This document shows, in pieces, positions 7,699 through 16,808 of a stretch of 64,000 bases of DNA (position 1 is the stretch's first letter; every line of letters starts with the position of its first letter). The notes below the pieces were generated by a model that was not told the DNA's origin, ran no database searches, and worked only from the letters and a program-made list of their open reading frames with translations. The stretch is from Curtobacterium sp. SGAir0471 (GTDB taxonomy: Bacteria; Actinomycetota; Actinomycetes; Actinomycetales; Microbacteriaceae), in the NCBI RefSeq assembly GCF_005490985.1, contig NZ_CP027869.1, positions 2,480,001-2,544,000 of the forward strand. Direction: 5' to 3'. The position numbers and the translations under genes were made by a program.

Positions 7699-10143
7699 TC
7701 AGTGCCGCCCGCGCACCAGCGCCACCGCCTGCCGCAGCGACAGGTCCGGCAGGTAGGCCCGCACGACGGCGACCCCGATCGCCGGCAGCGCCACCGGGTC
7801 CGGGTAGGCGAGCACCAGCGGGTGCAGGTCCGGCCCGAACTTCGCCTTGAACCGCAGCAGCGAGCGGAAGCCGTAGACCGGCTCGAGCACACCGCCGACC
7901 AGGTCGAGCAGGTCCTGCACGCCCTCCGCGGCGGGTGCACCCTCGGCGGACTGTGCGAGCGGCGCCGCGGAGAGGCTGAGGCGTTCCACCCCGTCGTCAC
8001 GCATCCGCTGTGCGGCGCTGGCGACGAGGAACTCCATCACGCCGTTCGGGGCCGCGTGCGTGCGGCGCATCACGTCGAGCGTCCAGCCGACGACCCGGCC
8101 GGCACGGTGGCTCGGCAGCCAGCTCGTGACGGCGAGGACGGTGCCCTCCGGGTCGAGTGCGACGAGCGTCCGCACCGCCGGGTCCCGCATCTCGTCGATG
8201 CCGCCGAGCGTGAACCCCATCTCGGGCAGTTCCCGTTCCGAGACCCACTCCTCGGAGATCGCCTCGATCTGGCGCACCGTCGCCGGGGGCAGGTCCTGCC
8301 AGGACGACCACAGTGCGGTGATGCCCTCACGGTCCGCCTTGTTCACGGCCGTGCGTACGTCCTGCTTCTTCTTGCCGCTCGTGGTCCAGGTCCGAGGGTC
8401 GAGGTCGGCGTCCTCCGCGACCGGCAGTGTCTCCCACCCCTGCGCGGTGAGTGTGCCGGCGGCCTCGGTCCCGATGCCGTAGAACACGGCCGTCCAGCCG
8501 TTGTCGTCGCACCACCGGGCGAAGTCGATCATCGCCGCGTCGCGGGCGTCGGGCCACCCGAACGGGCCGCCGACCGTCACCGCCACCCGGCCGTTCCGGC
8601 GGAACGCGACACCGGCGCGGCCGTCCTCGCTGAACCAGTACGCGTTGCCCTGCCAGGTCGTCATCCAGCCGAAGGTGTCCCCGCCGGCGGCCTCGAGCAG
8701 CGTGCGGGCACGGAGCCGGCTCTCGCGCAGCCCGTCGGCGTCCGCGTCGGGTTCGACGGCACCGGTGGGACGGACCGCGGCGCCGGCGACGACAAGCCAG
8801 AGCACCGGGCCCGCGGCGCCGAGCACGAAGCGGAGTGCCGGGTCGAGGGAGGCCAGCCGGTCCCAGAACACCACGGGCGACAGCGGGCCGAGCGCCGCGA
8901 CGACGAGGCGGAACGGGTCGGCGACGGTCTCCCGGGTCGACGCCGCAGTGACGAGCACGACGGTCGTCACGACGACGAGCGCGACGAGGACGACGACGGC
9001 GAAGGTCACGACACGGCGGCGTGCGGGCAGGACGGTGAACGACCGGCGGAGCAGCACCAGGACGAGTGCGGTCGCGAGGGGTACGACGACGGAGGCGATC
9101 ACGGAGACGGTGACCACGAAGCGGTTCTCGGCGCCGTGGAGCGCTGCCGCTCCGGCGGGCAGGAGTCCGTAGGTCACGGCGGCTGCGACGGCGAGCACGA
9201 CGTCGACGACCACGGCGAGCCACACCGCGAAGCGGCTCCCGCGGAACAGCCCGAGTCCGGCGACGAGGAGAACCAGGAGCGGCGCGACCGCCAGCACGAG
9301 CGTCCAGGGATCGGTCGCCCGGTACGCCAGCAGTCCCCGGAGGCACTCGCCCGACGCGCTGTCCGCACGGCAGCCGTGCACGGGGGTGACCGGACCGGTG
9401 CCGACGACGGCCGCGAGCGGGGCGAGGAGCCCCACCCGGGCACGGGACACGAGTGCGATCACCGGGCCGACGGCGGACACCAGGACCACGGTTCCGAGCA
9501 GGACGCGCGTCTCGCGGTGCGAGCTCCTGGTCCAGCCGATCCGGGCCGGACCGCGCCGGAGCAGGTCACCGAGCAGCCACCCGGCCGCGGTCGCGAGTGC
9601 GGCGTACAGATCCGAGGCGTGCCCCGCGTAGAGCAGCAGCGCGGCGACGACTGCCACGGCGTTGACCCGGATGCGTCGGCGCCAGAGCGGGCCGGCGAAC
9701 GCGCTCGCGGTGACGATCGTGCCGACCAGGGCGGTCCAGGGGTCGAAGCTCGTGGCGCGTCCGAGCAGCAGGCTCCCGACCTGGCGGCCGTCCTGGTCGA
9801 CGAGCGCCGTCAGGGCGCCGAGCCCGGTCCCGACGACGGTCGTCACGACGAACGCGAGGACGGTCCGGCGTCCGCCCATGAGCCGCTCCGACGCTCCGAC
9901 GAGCACCACGACCCCGACCAGGGTGAGGACGAGTGCCACGACACCGGTCGTCACCGCGAAGACGCGGAACGGGCTGAGGGGCACGGCGTCGAGCGTCGCG
10001 GTGCGCGCGACGACACGGACGACGAGTCCCCCGACCGAGGTGAGGAGCACGAGGACGAAGACGACGGCGGTGACCGGGTACCGGCGGACCGACCGGGCGA
10101 TCCGCGACCACACGGCGGTCACTCCTGACGTGGTCCTGCTCAC
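7699..10143 (-). CDS. MprF-like membrane protein with DUF2156 lysyltransferase domain
   Basis: Large 814-residue membrane protein. The N-terminal ~450 residues hold about a dozen hydrophobic helices; the C-terminal ~340 form a soluble DUF2156 domain (TFGWMTTWQGNAYWFSEDG, AFRRNGRVAVTVGGPFGWPD, FYGIGTEAAGTLTAQGW, ALDPEGTVLAVTSWLPSHR, YGFRSLLRFKAKFGP), the aminoacyl-phosphatidylglycerol synthase fold of MprF/LysX. Family members transfer an amino acid from tRNA to phosphatidylglycerol and reduce cationic peptide binding. No lysyl-tRNA synthetase domain is fused. GTG start overlaps the stop of the upstream esterase gene (GTGA), so the two form an envelope-related operon. Confidence 0.85.
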   Translation of the reverse strand: MSRTTSGVTAVWSRIARSVRRYPVTAVVFVLVLLTSVGGLVVRVVARTATLDAVPLSPFRVFAVTTGVVALVLTLVGVVVLVGASERLMGGRRTVLAFVVTTVVGTGLGALTALVDQDGRQVGSLLLGRATSFDPWTALVGTIVTASAFAGPLWRRRIRVNAVAVVAALLLYAGHASDLYAALATAAGWLLGDLLRRGPARIGWTRSSHRETRVLLGTVVLVSAVGPVIALVSRARVGLLAPLAAVVGTGPVTPVHGCRADSASGECLRGLLAYRATDPWTLVLAVAPLLVLLVAGLGLFRGSRFAVWLAVVVDVVLAVAAAVTYGLLPAGAAALHGAENRFVVTVSVIASVVVPLATALVLVLLRRSFTVLPARRRVVTFAVVVLVALVVVTTVVLVTAASTRETVADPFRLVVAALGPLSPVVFWDRLASLDPALRFVLGAAGPVLWLVVAGAAVRPTGAVEPDADADGLRESRLRARTLLEAAGGDTFGWMTTWQGNAYWFSEDGRAGVAFRRNGRVAVTVGGPFGWPDARDAAMIDFARWCDDNGWTAVFYGIGTEAAGTLTAQGWETLPVAEDADLDPRTWTTSGKKKQDVRTAVNKADREGITALWSSWQDLPPATVRQIEAISEEWVSERELPEMGFTLGGIDEMRDPAVRTLVALDPEGTVLAVTSWLPSHRAGRVVGWTLDVMRRTHAAPNGVMEFLVASAAQRMRDDGVERLSLSAAPLAQSAEGAPAAEGVQDLLDLVGGVLEPVYGFRSLLRFKAKFGPDLHPLVLAYPDPVALPAIGVAVVRAYLPDLSLRQAVALVRGRH

Positions 10144-11468
10144 AGCGCACCCTCCTGTTGCGGGAGACCGAGGTGCCCCAGCACGACGGGCAGCCCGTGT
10201 GCGAGCACGTAGCGCACGGTGTTCCAGTCGTGTGCCGATCCCGGCGACACGATGACCTGCGTCTGCATGCCCGCACGGACCGCTGCGGCGTGCAGGGTCT
10301 CGGTCGACGCCCGGTAGGGAGCGTCCTCCGAACCGTAGCCGAACACGGTGAGGTGGTCACGGTACGGACCGTGCGCCGCCATGATCGCAACCGGTGCCGC
10401 GGCGCGGTACGCCGCCGTCGACCCGCCGAAGGCCAGCGCGGTGCTCGTGTGCGCGTTGCCCGTGACGGGGGCGAGTTCGCTGGAGATCGCCAGCGCCGAG
10501 CCGAACACGTCGGGGTGCTCGGTGGAGAACTGCATCGCGCAGGTCGCGCCCTGTGAGAACCCGGTGATGCCCCAGGCGTCGGGTCCGCTGGCGACCGGCA
10601 GGTGGTGCTGGATCCAGTCGACCGTGTCGGTCATCACGTAGGTCGCGCTCCGACCGAGGCGTCGGGAGTCCACGCACATCGGGTTCCGGTTCGGCGCCCC
10701 GAGCTGGTCCGGCGCGACGACGATCGGCGCGAGGCCGTCGTGGGCCGCCGCGTAGCGGTCGAGGAAGCTCCCGAGGTCTCCGGTCTGGAACATGTCGGCC
10801 GGCTGACCGGGCTGCCCCGAGAGCGCGACGAGCACGGGCAGGCGTGGCGGATCCGCGACCTGCGCCGCCGGCGGGAGCCAGACCACCGCCTTGCGGGCAC
10901 GGAAGTGCGATACCTTGCCCGGGATCGACACGCTGAACGTCTCCCCCTTCGACGGCATGCCGGCGGGTGCGTGCCAGTCCGCCGCGTCGACCTCGGGCTG
11001 CGATCCCTGGTCGGCCAGCACCGGCAGGTCCCGGGTCTTGTAGGGGTTGGTCGCGATGGCCTGCTCGATGTTCTTGTAGAACCCGAAGTCCACGTTGACG
11101 CCGAGGCCCGCGGACAGCACGAGCGCGCCGGCCGCTGCGACGGCGAGGACGCGTGCGAGCCACCCGCCCTGCACCGCCACGACGAGCAGCAGCGCCACAC
11201 CGGCGAACGCGAAGGCGATCCACATCCGGGTGACGGGGGTGAACTGCACGCCGAAGTCGTCCTGCACGTCGCCCGTCCACCACACCGCGGCGAGGCCGAT
11301 CCCCGCGCCGACCGCGACTCCTGCGACCCGGACCGCGGCGCGACGCAGCCGGTGCCGCTCGTGCAGCGGACCGACCAGCGCCCAGCCGGCGAGGAGGGCT
11401 GCGATGACGTACACCGGGACGAGCAGACTGCTGCCGGTGATCGGGACGCGGAGGAGTTCGTGGAGCAC
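10140..11468 (-). CDS. Membrane-anchored alpha/beta-hydrolase esterase
   Basis: About 442 residues: four hydrophobic helices at the N terminus (VYVIAALLAGWALVGPL onward), then a secreted-side alpha/beta hydrolase of the esterase D / antigen 85-like type. GITGFSQGATCAMQFS contains the nucleophile serine in G-F-S-Q-G; DHLTVFGYGSEDAP and VSPGSAHDWNTVRYV supply candidate Asp and His. Start is uncertain: the GTG at 11468 immediately precedes the first helix but has no clear Shine-Dalgarno, and longer in-frame forms exist. Cotranscribed with the MprF-like gene, so a cell-envelope lipid or mycolate-like ester role is a reasonable guess. Confidence 0.8.
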   Translation of the reverse strand: MLHELLRVPITGSSLLVPVYVIAALLAGWALVGPLHERHRLRRAAVRVAGVAVGAGIGLAAVWWTGDVQDDFGVQFTPVTRMWIAFAFAGVALLLVVAVQGGWLARVLAVAAAGALVLSAGLGVNVDFGFYKNIEQAIATNPYKTRDLPVLADQGSQPEVDAADWHAPAGMPSKGETFSVSIPGKVSHFRARKAVVWLPPAAQVADPPRLPVLVALSGQPGQPADMFQTGDLGSFLDRYAAAHDGLAPIVVAPDQLGAPNRNPMCVDSRRLGRSATYVMTDTVDWIQHHLPVASGPDAWGITGFSQGATCAMQFSTEHPDVFGSALAISSELAPVTGNAHTSTALAFGGSTAAYRAAAPVAIMAAHGPYRDHLTVFGYGSEDAPYRASTETLHAAAVRAGMQTQVIVSPGSAHDWNTVRYVLAHGLPVVLGHLGLPQQEGAL

Positions 11469-11505
11469 GGGTTCATCGTGGCCCCGCAGCGCTGCCGCAC
11501 AGCCT

Positions 11506-11519
11506 CGGAAGCGCTTCCA
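11506..11519. promoter_or_regulatory. Candidate LacI-type operator
   Basis: CGGAAGCGCTTCCA contains the perfect 12-bp palindrome GGAAGCGCTTCC with central CG, the pattern bound by LacI-family regulators in actinobacteria. It lies about 40 bases upstream of the chosen esterase start. No matching regulator gene is adjacent. Confidence 0.4.
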
Positions 11520-11639
11520 CTGCGCACAGGTTGGGCACCGAATGCTCCCAGGGAAGCTCCAGTGACTCCAAAGCGGGTCGCCTCGAACGGACACGGGTCG
11601 GAGGGGCGTCGCGGACGACGCCCCTCCGACCCCCTGGTG

Positions 11640-13589
11640 TCAGGCGGTGCGCTTCCGGAGCGCGAGCACCCCGGCTCCCAGGAGCAGGAGCAGGAACGCG
11701 ATGCCTGCCGGGACCGTCTGCGAGCCGGCTCCGGTGTAGGCGAGCTCGGGCTGCGCTGCCCCCGCAGGAGCGGTCGCCGCAGCCGTCGTCGCCGACGCGG
11801 TCGGCCGGGAGGCGCTGGTCGCCACGACCGCGTCGGCCGCGGGGACGTCCGTGGTCGCGACCGGGACGGTGGTCACGCCCGGCTCCGAGGTGCCGGGGGT
11901 GGTGCCGCCGGGCACGGTCGTACCCGGGTCAGTACCCGGGTCGGTGCCGGGGTCCGTACCGGGGTTCGTGCCCGGGTCCGTACCGGGGTTCGTGCCGGGG
12001 TCCGTACCGGGGTCGGTGCCCGGGTCCGTGCCGGGGTTCGTGCCCGGGTCCGTACCGGGGTCGGTGCCCGGGTCCGTACCGGGGTCGGTGCCCGGCGTCG
12101 TGCCCGGGTTCGTGGTGCTGGTGCCGTCGCCGACGATGCCGATGCCGTTCCCGCCGATGGTGATCGGCACGCTGATGACCGGGATCACCTGCGCCCCACC
12201 GAGCAGACCGCCGTCACCGGAGGTCGTGCCGCCCGCGCCCGGGGTCGTGCCCGATCCCGTGCCCGTGCCGCTGCCGGGCGTCGTGGTGCTCGTGCCGTCA
12301 CCGACGATGCCGATGCCGTTGCCACCGACGGTCACCGGGACGGACACGACCGGGGCGACCTGCGTGCCGGAGCCCACACCGTCGTCACCCGACGTCGTGC
12401 CACCGGCTGCCGGGGTCGAACCCGATCCCGTGCCCGTGCCGCTGCCCGGGGTCGTGGTGCTCGTGCCGTCACCGACGATGCCGATGCCGTTGCCACCGAT
12501 GGTCACCGGAACCGACACGACCGGGGCGACCTGCGTCCCGGAGCCCACGCCGTCGTCACCCGATGTCGTACCACCCGCGGCCGGGGTCGAACCCGAACCG
12601 CTGCCGGTGCCGGTACCGGTACTCGTGCCGTCACCGAGGACACCGATGCCGTTCCCACCGATCGTGATCGGCAGGTCCACGACCGGCGACACCTGCGTGC
12701 CGCCGAGCACCGCGTCGTCACCCGACGTCGTGCCACCCGCAGTCGGGGTCGAACCCGAGCCGGAGCCCGTGGTCGGCGCCGTCCCCGTCGCCGAACCGTC
12801 ACCGAGCACACCGATGCCGTTCCCGCCGATCGTCACCGGGACCGACACGACCGGGGCGACCTGCGTCCCGGACGCGATGCCGTCCGACCCGGACGTGGTC
12901 GGCTCCGCTGCCGGCGCCGCGGGCGCGGGGCTGCTCGTGACCGGGGCCGGCGAGGATGCCGGAGCAGCCGCTGCGTCGCCCGCGACCCCGACGGCGTTGC
13001 CGGAGACCGTCACCGGAGCGGTGACGTCACCGACGACCTGCGTCCCCGAGGCGACACCGTCCGAGCCCGACGTCGTCGGAGCCGGGGCCGGCGCAGGAGC
13101 CGGAGCCGGAGCCGCCGGAGCCGGAGCCGGAGCCGGGGCGGTCGGAGCCGGAGCCGGGGCGGTCGGAGCCGGAGCCGGGGCGGTCGGAGCCGGAGCCGGG
13201 GCGGTCGCCGCCGCGTCGCCCGCGACGCCGACCGCGTTCCCGGTCACCTGGACCGGGGCCGTGACGACGGGCGCCACCTGGGTACCGGACGCGATGCCGT
13301 CCGAACCGGACGTCGTCGGAGCCGGAGCAGGTGCCGGTGCCGGTGCGGCGGCCGGGGCAGGAGCCGCGGCGGGCGCCGCGGCCGGGGCGGTGGAGACGGC
13401 GTCGCCGAGCACCCCGAGGGCGTTCCCGGCGGCGGACACCGGCGCGCTGATCGCCGGAGCGACCTGGGTGCCGGACAGGAGGCCGTCGTCACCGGAGGTC
13501 GTCGCAGCGTTCGCCGCGCACGCCCCTCCGAGTGTCAGGCCGCCGACGAAGAGGGTGAACCAGAGCCCTCTCGAGACGTACTTGTTCAT
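11640..13589 (-). CDS. Eight-repeat chaplin-like surface protein, LAYTG-anchored
   Basis: A 649-residue secreted protein. Signal peptide MNKYVSRGLWFTLFVGG...ANA, then eight repeats beginning TTSG(D/S)DG and continuing GTQVAPVVSVPVTIGGNGIG(I/V)VGD, whose spacing DGVxSGxxVxxxxxVPVxxxGN matches the chaplin domain (DUF320) but without its cysteines. Repeats are joined by Ala/Pro or Gly/Ser/Thr linkers, followed by a PGTDPGTNPG-rich stalk and a C-terminal LAYTG, hydrophobic helix and RKRTA tail, the LAxTG signal used by class E sortases. ATG chosen for GAGGAA upstream and the signal peptide. Expected covalently on the wall, perhaps making the surface hydrophobic. No sortase gene is in the window. 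Confidence 0.85.
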   Translation of the reverse strand: MNKYVSRGLWFTLFVGGLTLGGACAANAATTSGDDGLLSGTQVAPAISAPVSAAGNALGVLGDAVSTAPAAAPAAAPAPAAAPAPAPAPAPTTSGSDGIASGTQVAPVVTAPVQVTGNAVGVAGDAAATAPAPAPTAPAPAPTAPAPAPTAPAPAPAPAAPAPAPAPAPAPTTSGSDGVASGTQVVGDVTAPVTVSGNAVGVAGDAAAAPASSPAPVTSSPAPAAPAAEPTTSGSDGIASGTQVAPVVSVPVTIGGNGIGVLGDGSATGTAPTTGSGSGSTPTAGGTTSGDDAVLGGTQVSPVVDLPITIGGNGIGVLGDGTSTGTGTGSGSGSTPAAGGTTSGDDGVGSGTQVAPVVSVPVTIGGNGIGIVGDGTSTTTPGSGTGTGSGSTPAAGGTTSGDDGVGSGTQVAPVVSVPVTVGGNGIGIVGDGTSTTTPGSGTGTGSGTTPGAGGTTSGDGGLLGGAQVIPVISVPITIGGNGIGIVGDGTSTTNPGTTPGTDPGTDPGTDPGTDPGTNPGTDPGTDPGTDPGTNPGTDPGTNPGTDPGTDPGTDPGTTVPGGTTPGTSEPGVTTVPVATTDVPAADAVVATSASRPTASATTAAATAPAGAAQPELAYTGAGSQTVPAGIAFLLLLLGAGVLALRKRTA

Positions 13590-13681
13590 GGTCGTTCGTT
13601 CCTCACTGATCGAGATCTGTCGTCCGACCGCGATCGCGGTCGGGTGGTGCGGGCCTGCCGTGCCGGACAGGCGCACCGATC

Positions 13682-15100
13682 TCAGTCAGGAGCGACGTCG
13701 TGGTCGCCGACGACGGACGTGGGGACCACGTCGTCGGCGAGGGTGCCGCGTGACCCCGCGGCGAGGGAGAACAGGACACCGGACGTGCCGTCGACCCCGA
13801 CGGGCGCGGCGCCGGCGGAGCCGGAGGTGGAACCGCCGGTGGTCCCGGAGGTACCCGGGCCGGACGGGAGGCCCTCGTGGCCGTCACCGTCCGCGGGGAC
13901 GAGGAGCGCCACGCCGCCGACCGTCGCCGCGGCCGGAGCGCCCGCGGGGGCGGCGGCGACCACGGTCACGGCCCCGGCGCGATCGGTGGTCTGCGCGCCG
14001 ACGGGTGCTGCGGGGACGGCTGCCGACGAGGATCCCTCCAGGACCAGCGGAGCGGCCGCGGCGGACACGTCCGTCGAGGCCGACGCGGCGGCCGTGGCCG
14101 GTGCGCCGGGACCGGACGCGTGCGGCAGGGTGACCACGGGCTGCTCGACCGGACCGCCCACCGGGATCGGTGTGGTCCCGGGGACGGGCAGCGCGCCTCC
14201 CGGCAGGAGGGGCGGCAGCGGGACCGGCAGGACCGGCGTGACGGGCAGCGGCAGGACCGGGAGCGCGTCCTCGACGGGCGCGACGACCTGCTCGACCGTG
14301 CCCGGCAGCACGCCGACGGTCGTCCCGACGCCGTCGACCACGTCGTCGACGACACCGGTGACCGGGCGGGTGACGGTGCCGAGGGTGTCGTCGCCGAGCA
14401 GGTCCCGCGTGACCGGGAGCGCGCCGACCACCGTGTCCACGGTGCCGACGACGCCGGAGACGGGTCGTGCGTCAGTGACCGACTGCACCGTCTCGGTGAC
14501 GGGCCGGACGACGTCGGTCAGGGTGTCGGTGAGCGGCCGGGAGGCACTGCTCACCGCGCTCGCGGCACCGTTCGTCGTCGACGTGGCCGGGCTCGCGGCG
14601 GTGCCGGTCGGGGCCGGTGCCGCCTGCTGCGGAGCCGGCGTCGACGTCCCGGTGTGCTGCGCCGACGGTGCCACCGGGACGACCGGTGCGGCCTGCTGCA
14701 CGGGCACTGCCACCGGGGCGGGCTGGGTCGGGACCGGGGCCGGCGCAGGTGCTGCGGGCGCAGGTGCCGATGCTGCCGGGACCGGCGCAGCCGCCGCGGG
14801 AGCAGGGGCGGCGGCGGCCGGAGCCGCCGGAGCGGCGGCGGGCGGGGCGACGGCACTGCGGACGGGTGCGACGGCGCTGTCGACGACCCCGCCGACGCCC
14901 TGCGTGACGCCCTGGACGGTGCCACCGGCGTCCTGGACCAGCCCACCGACCAGCCCGCGCTGCTGCGGGGCACCCTCGGCCGCGGCGGCCGGACGGGCTC
15001 CGAGGAGCAGCGAGAGCAGCACGAGCGCAGCGGCGACCCCGACGCCCACCAGGGCGGTCCGGAGCAGCGCGCGCCAGGGGTCGCGCAAGGGCTGGTCCAT
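13682..15100 (-). CDS. Secreted Ala/Pro/Val-rich protein of unknown function
   Basis: 472 residues starting at an ATG behind a near-perfect AGGAGGTGAG ribosome site. A cytosolic stub (MDQPLRDPWRALLR) precedes one hydrophobic helix, VGVGVAAALVLLSLLLG, with possible cleavage at RPAAAA. The mature part is low-complexity: a VGGLVQDAGG/VTQGVGG region, long Ala/Pro stretches, then valine-rich segments (PVTGVVDDVVDGVG, LPVTPVLPVPLPPLLPGG). No catalytic motif or anchor is visible. It lies 92 bp upstream of the chaplin-like gene on the same strand, so the two are probably coexpressed surface proteins. Function not recognised. Confidence 0.75.
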   Translation of the reverse strand: MDQPLRDPWRALLRTALVGVGVAAALVLLSLLLGARPAAAAEGAPQQRGLVGGLVQDAGGTVQGVTQGVGGVVDSAVAPVRSAVAPPAAAPAAPAAAAPAPAAAAPVPAASAPAPAAPAPAPVPTQPAPVAVPVQQAAPVVPVAPSAQHTGTSTPAPQQAAPAPTGTAASPATSTTNGAASAVSSASRPLTDTLTDVVRPVTETVQSVTDARPVSGVVGTVDTVVGALPVTRDLLGDDTLGTVTRPVTGVVDDVVDGVGTTVGVLPGTVEQVVAPVEDALPVLPLPVTPVLPVPLPPLLPGGALPVPGTTPIPVGGPVEQPVVTLPHASGPGAPATAAASASTDVSAAAAPLVLEGSSSAAVPAAPVGAQTTDRAGAVTVVAAAPAGAPAAATVGGVALLVPADGDGHEGLPSGPGTSGTTGGSTSGSAGAAPVGVDGTSGVLFSLAAGSRGTLADDVVPTSVVGDHDVAPD

Positions 15101-15211
15101 GCGCTCACCTCCTGATCTCGGCTGCGCACGTAGAGTGGTTGACCGGCACTGTACGCCGATCGATCCCGGACCGGAACCGGTTCTGGAAGGAATTCTCAGG
15201 AAAGGCCGCAC

Positions 15212-15643
15212 GTGGTCTCGATCTTCTCCGCCCCGACGCGCAACCTCGACATCGTGACGCTGCACGAGATCCTGCGGCTCCGACAGGACGTGTTCGTCGT
15301 CGAGCAGGAGTGCGCCTACCCGGACATCGACGGCCGTGACCTCGAGCCGGGCACGGTGCAGTTCTGGGCCGGTCAGGGGTCGGTGGACGCCACGCTCCGA
15401 CTCCTCCGCGAGGACGACGGCACCGAGCGCATCGGCCGGGTCGCCACCGCCCGGCACGCCCGGTCGCAGGGGCTCGGGGCACAGCTCATGGAGGCGGCGA
15501 TCGCCGAGTCGCGCTCGTCGTCGATCGCGATCAACGCGCAGGCGCACCTCGAGCAGTGGTACGGCCGCTTCGGCTTCGTGCGATCCGGCGACGACTTCCT
15601 CGAGGACGCCATCCCGCACGTCCCGATGACGCGCACGCGCTAG
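15212..15643 (+). CDS. ElaA-type GNAT N-acetyltransferase
   Basis: 143-residue acetyl-CoA-dependent acyltransferase of the small ElaA subgroup. LRLRQDVFVVEQECAYPDID is the subgroup hallmark; GRVATARHARSQGLGAQLME is the acetyl-CoA pyrophosphate-binding loop (R-x2-G-x-G/A), and QAHLEQWYGRFGFVRSG the C-terminal beta-bulge. GTG start supported by AGGAAAGG about seven bases upstream. Convergent with the AsnC-family gene. Substrate unknown, as for most ElaA proteins. Confidence 0.93.
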   Translation: MVSIFSAPTRNLDIVTLHEILRLRQDVFVVEQECAYPDIDGRDLEPGTVQFWAGQGSVDATLRLLREDDGTERIGRVATARHARSQGLGAQLMEAAIAESRSSSIAINAQAHLEQWYGRFGFVRSGDDFLEDAIPHVPMTRTR

Positions 15644-15675
15644 TCAGGCGCTCCGTCGGCAGGGCTTCGTCCGGG

Positions 15676-16203
15676 TCAGGCGCGCCAGCGGCGGAGCTCG
15701 TCGAACGACCGACCCTGGTGCGCCCGGTCCGCGACGAGCCGCTCGAAGACGATGTTGGTCTGCGTCGTCGCCACCGCCGGGTCCCCGCTCAGCTCGTCGG
15801 CGACGAAGTCCCGCAGCTGCTCGGTGGAGGTGCACGCGATGTGCACCAGGAAGTCCTTGTCGCCGGCGAGGAACGAGACGTCCTGCACGACGGGCACCCG
15901 GAGCAGGCGCTTCGCGAAGTCGCGGAGCTCGTGCCGGGCGGCGGCGTGGACCCGGACGGACACCATCGCCTCGATCGCGAACCCGAGCCCTGCGACGTCG
16001 ACGTCGGCGCGGTAGCCGCGGATGACGCCGGCGTCCTCGAGCGCGCGCACCCGTGTCAGGCATGTCGAGGGCGCGATCCCGACCGCGGCGGCCAGCCGGT
16101 TGTTCGGGATCCGGGCGTCGGCCGCCAGGGTCCAGAGGATGCGCTCGTCGACCTCGTCGAGGCGCGGCGTGGTGACGGGACGACGGACGGTTCGGTCGGA
16201 CAC
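15676..16203 (-). CDS. Lrp/AsnC-family transcriptional regulator
   Basis: 175 residues: N-terminal winged helix (LDEVDERILWTLAADARIPN, then LAAAVGIAPSTCLTRVRALE) and a C-terminal RAM ligand domain (VVQDVSFLAGDKDFLVHIAC, RDFVADELSGDPAVATTQTN). Family members form octamers and respond to amino acids. The GTG at 16203 lies seven bases after TAACGT on the minus strand, suggesting a leaderless mRNA. No obvious target operon is adjacent; autoregulation is common in the family. Confidence 0.93.
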   Translation of the reverse strand: MSDRTVRRPVTTPRLDEVDERILWTLAADARIPNNRLAAAVGIAPSTCLTRVRALEDAGVIRGYRADVDVAGLGFAIEAMVSVRVHAAARHELRDFAKRLLRVPVVQDVSFLAGDKDFLVHIACTSTEQLRDFVADELSGDPAVATTQTNIVFERLVADRAHQGRSFDELRRWRA

Positions 16204-16261
16204 GCCCCGAACGTTACCGCCGGACGGCGCCGGGGCTCCATCGTCCCGCGCGTCGGCAGCG

Positions 16262-16777
16262 CTACATCGCCAGGGTCATCCCGACCACGGCGACCGTCAT
16301 GGCGAAGACCTCGCCGCTGCGGACCGCACGACGGTCCTCGCGCGCCCACTCGTACCGGAGCAGCCAGCCGCTGAACCCGCAGTAGCCGATCACCCCGGCG
16401 CCGAGGACCACGGAGAGCGCGATCCCGTGGCCCGCGTGTCCGTCGGTCAGACCGGTGGCGTGCCCCATCAGCAGCATGCCGGCCATCACGACCGAGGACA
16501 GCGCCCGGTGCACGTCCATCGGTTCCGCCCGGCGCCCGTCCGGCCGACGGCGCCGCAGCACGGGCAGCGGCGCCAGGAGCAGCAGCACGGCGGCCGCGAG
16601 GAGCGTCCACGACGCCCCGGCCTGCACGACGGGCAGCACCATCGCCACGAGCATCACGGCGGCGGGGACGATCACGCCGGGGCGGGGACGGTAGCGGTCC
16701 CCCACGATGCAGCACACCGACGCGAACTGCGGCACGACGAGCATCGCGTCGGCGACGGTCTCGTGCACGGCGGTCAT
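16262..16777 (-). CDS. Polytopic membrane protein, His/Met-rich loop
   Basis: 171 residues with about five hydrophobic helices (VIVPAAVMLVAMVLPVVQ, WTLLAAAVLLLLAPLPVL, ALSSVVMAGMLLMGHATG, ALSVVLGAGVIGYCGFSG, VFAMTVAVVGMTLAM). The loop around MGHATGLTDGHAGHG is rich in His, reminiscent of DUF5134-type proteins sometimes linked to copper, but that link is inference. It follows the DUF5997 gene on the same strand with a 31-bp gap. No strong ribosome site precedes the ATG, so the start is provisional. Confidence 0.75.
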   Translation of the reverse strand: MTAVHETVADAMLVVPQFASVCCIVGDRYRPRPGVIVPAAVMLVAMVLPVVQAGASWTLLAAAVLLLLAPLPVLRRRRPDGRRAEPMDVHRALSSVVMAGMLLMGHATGLTDGHAGHGIALSVVLGAGVIGYCGFSGWLLRYEWAREDRRAVRSGEVFAMTVAVVGMTLAM

Positions 16778-16808
16778 GGCGAGCGGCGTCCGGGGTGGGT
16801 CCGGTCGG

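Noticed and set aside
11900..12120. Minisatellite-like DNA with gtccgtaccggg units treated as a separate repeat element
   Set aside because: It encodes the PGTDPG/PGTNPG stalk of the chaplin-like protein in frame, so it is explained by the gene.
10602..15257. 1551-codon plus-strand open frame
   Set aside because: Spans the antisense of four minus-strand genes; its composition is Arg/Gly low-complexity and no start region or domain is recognisable.
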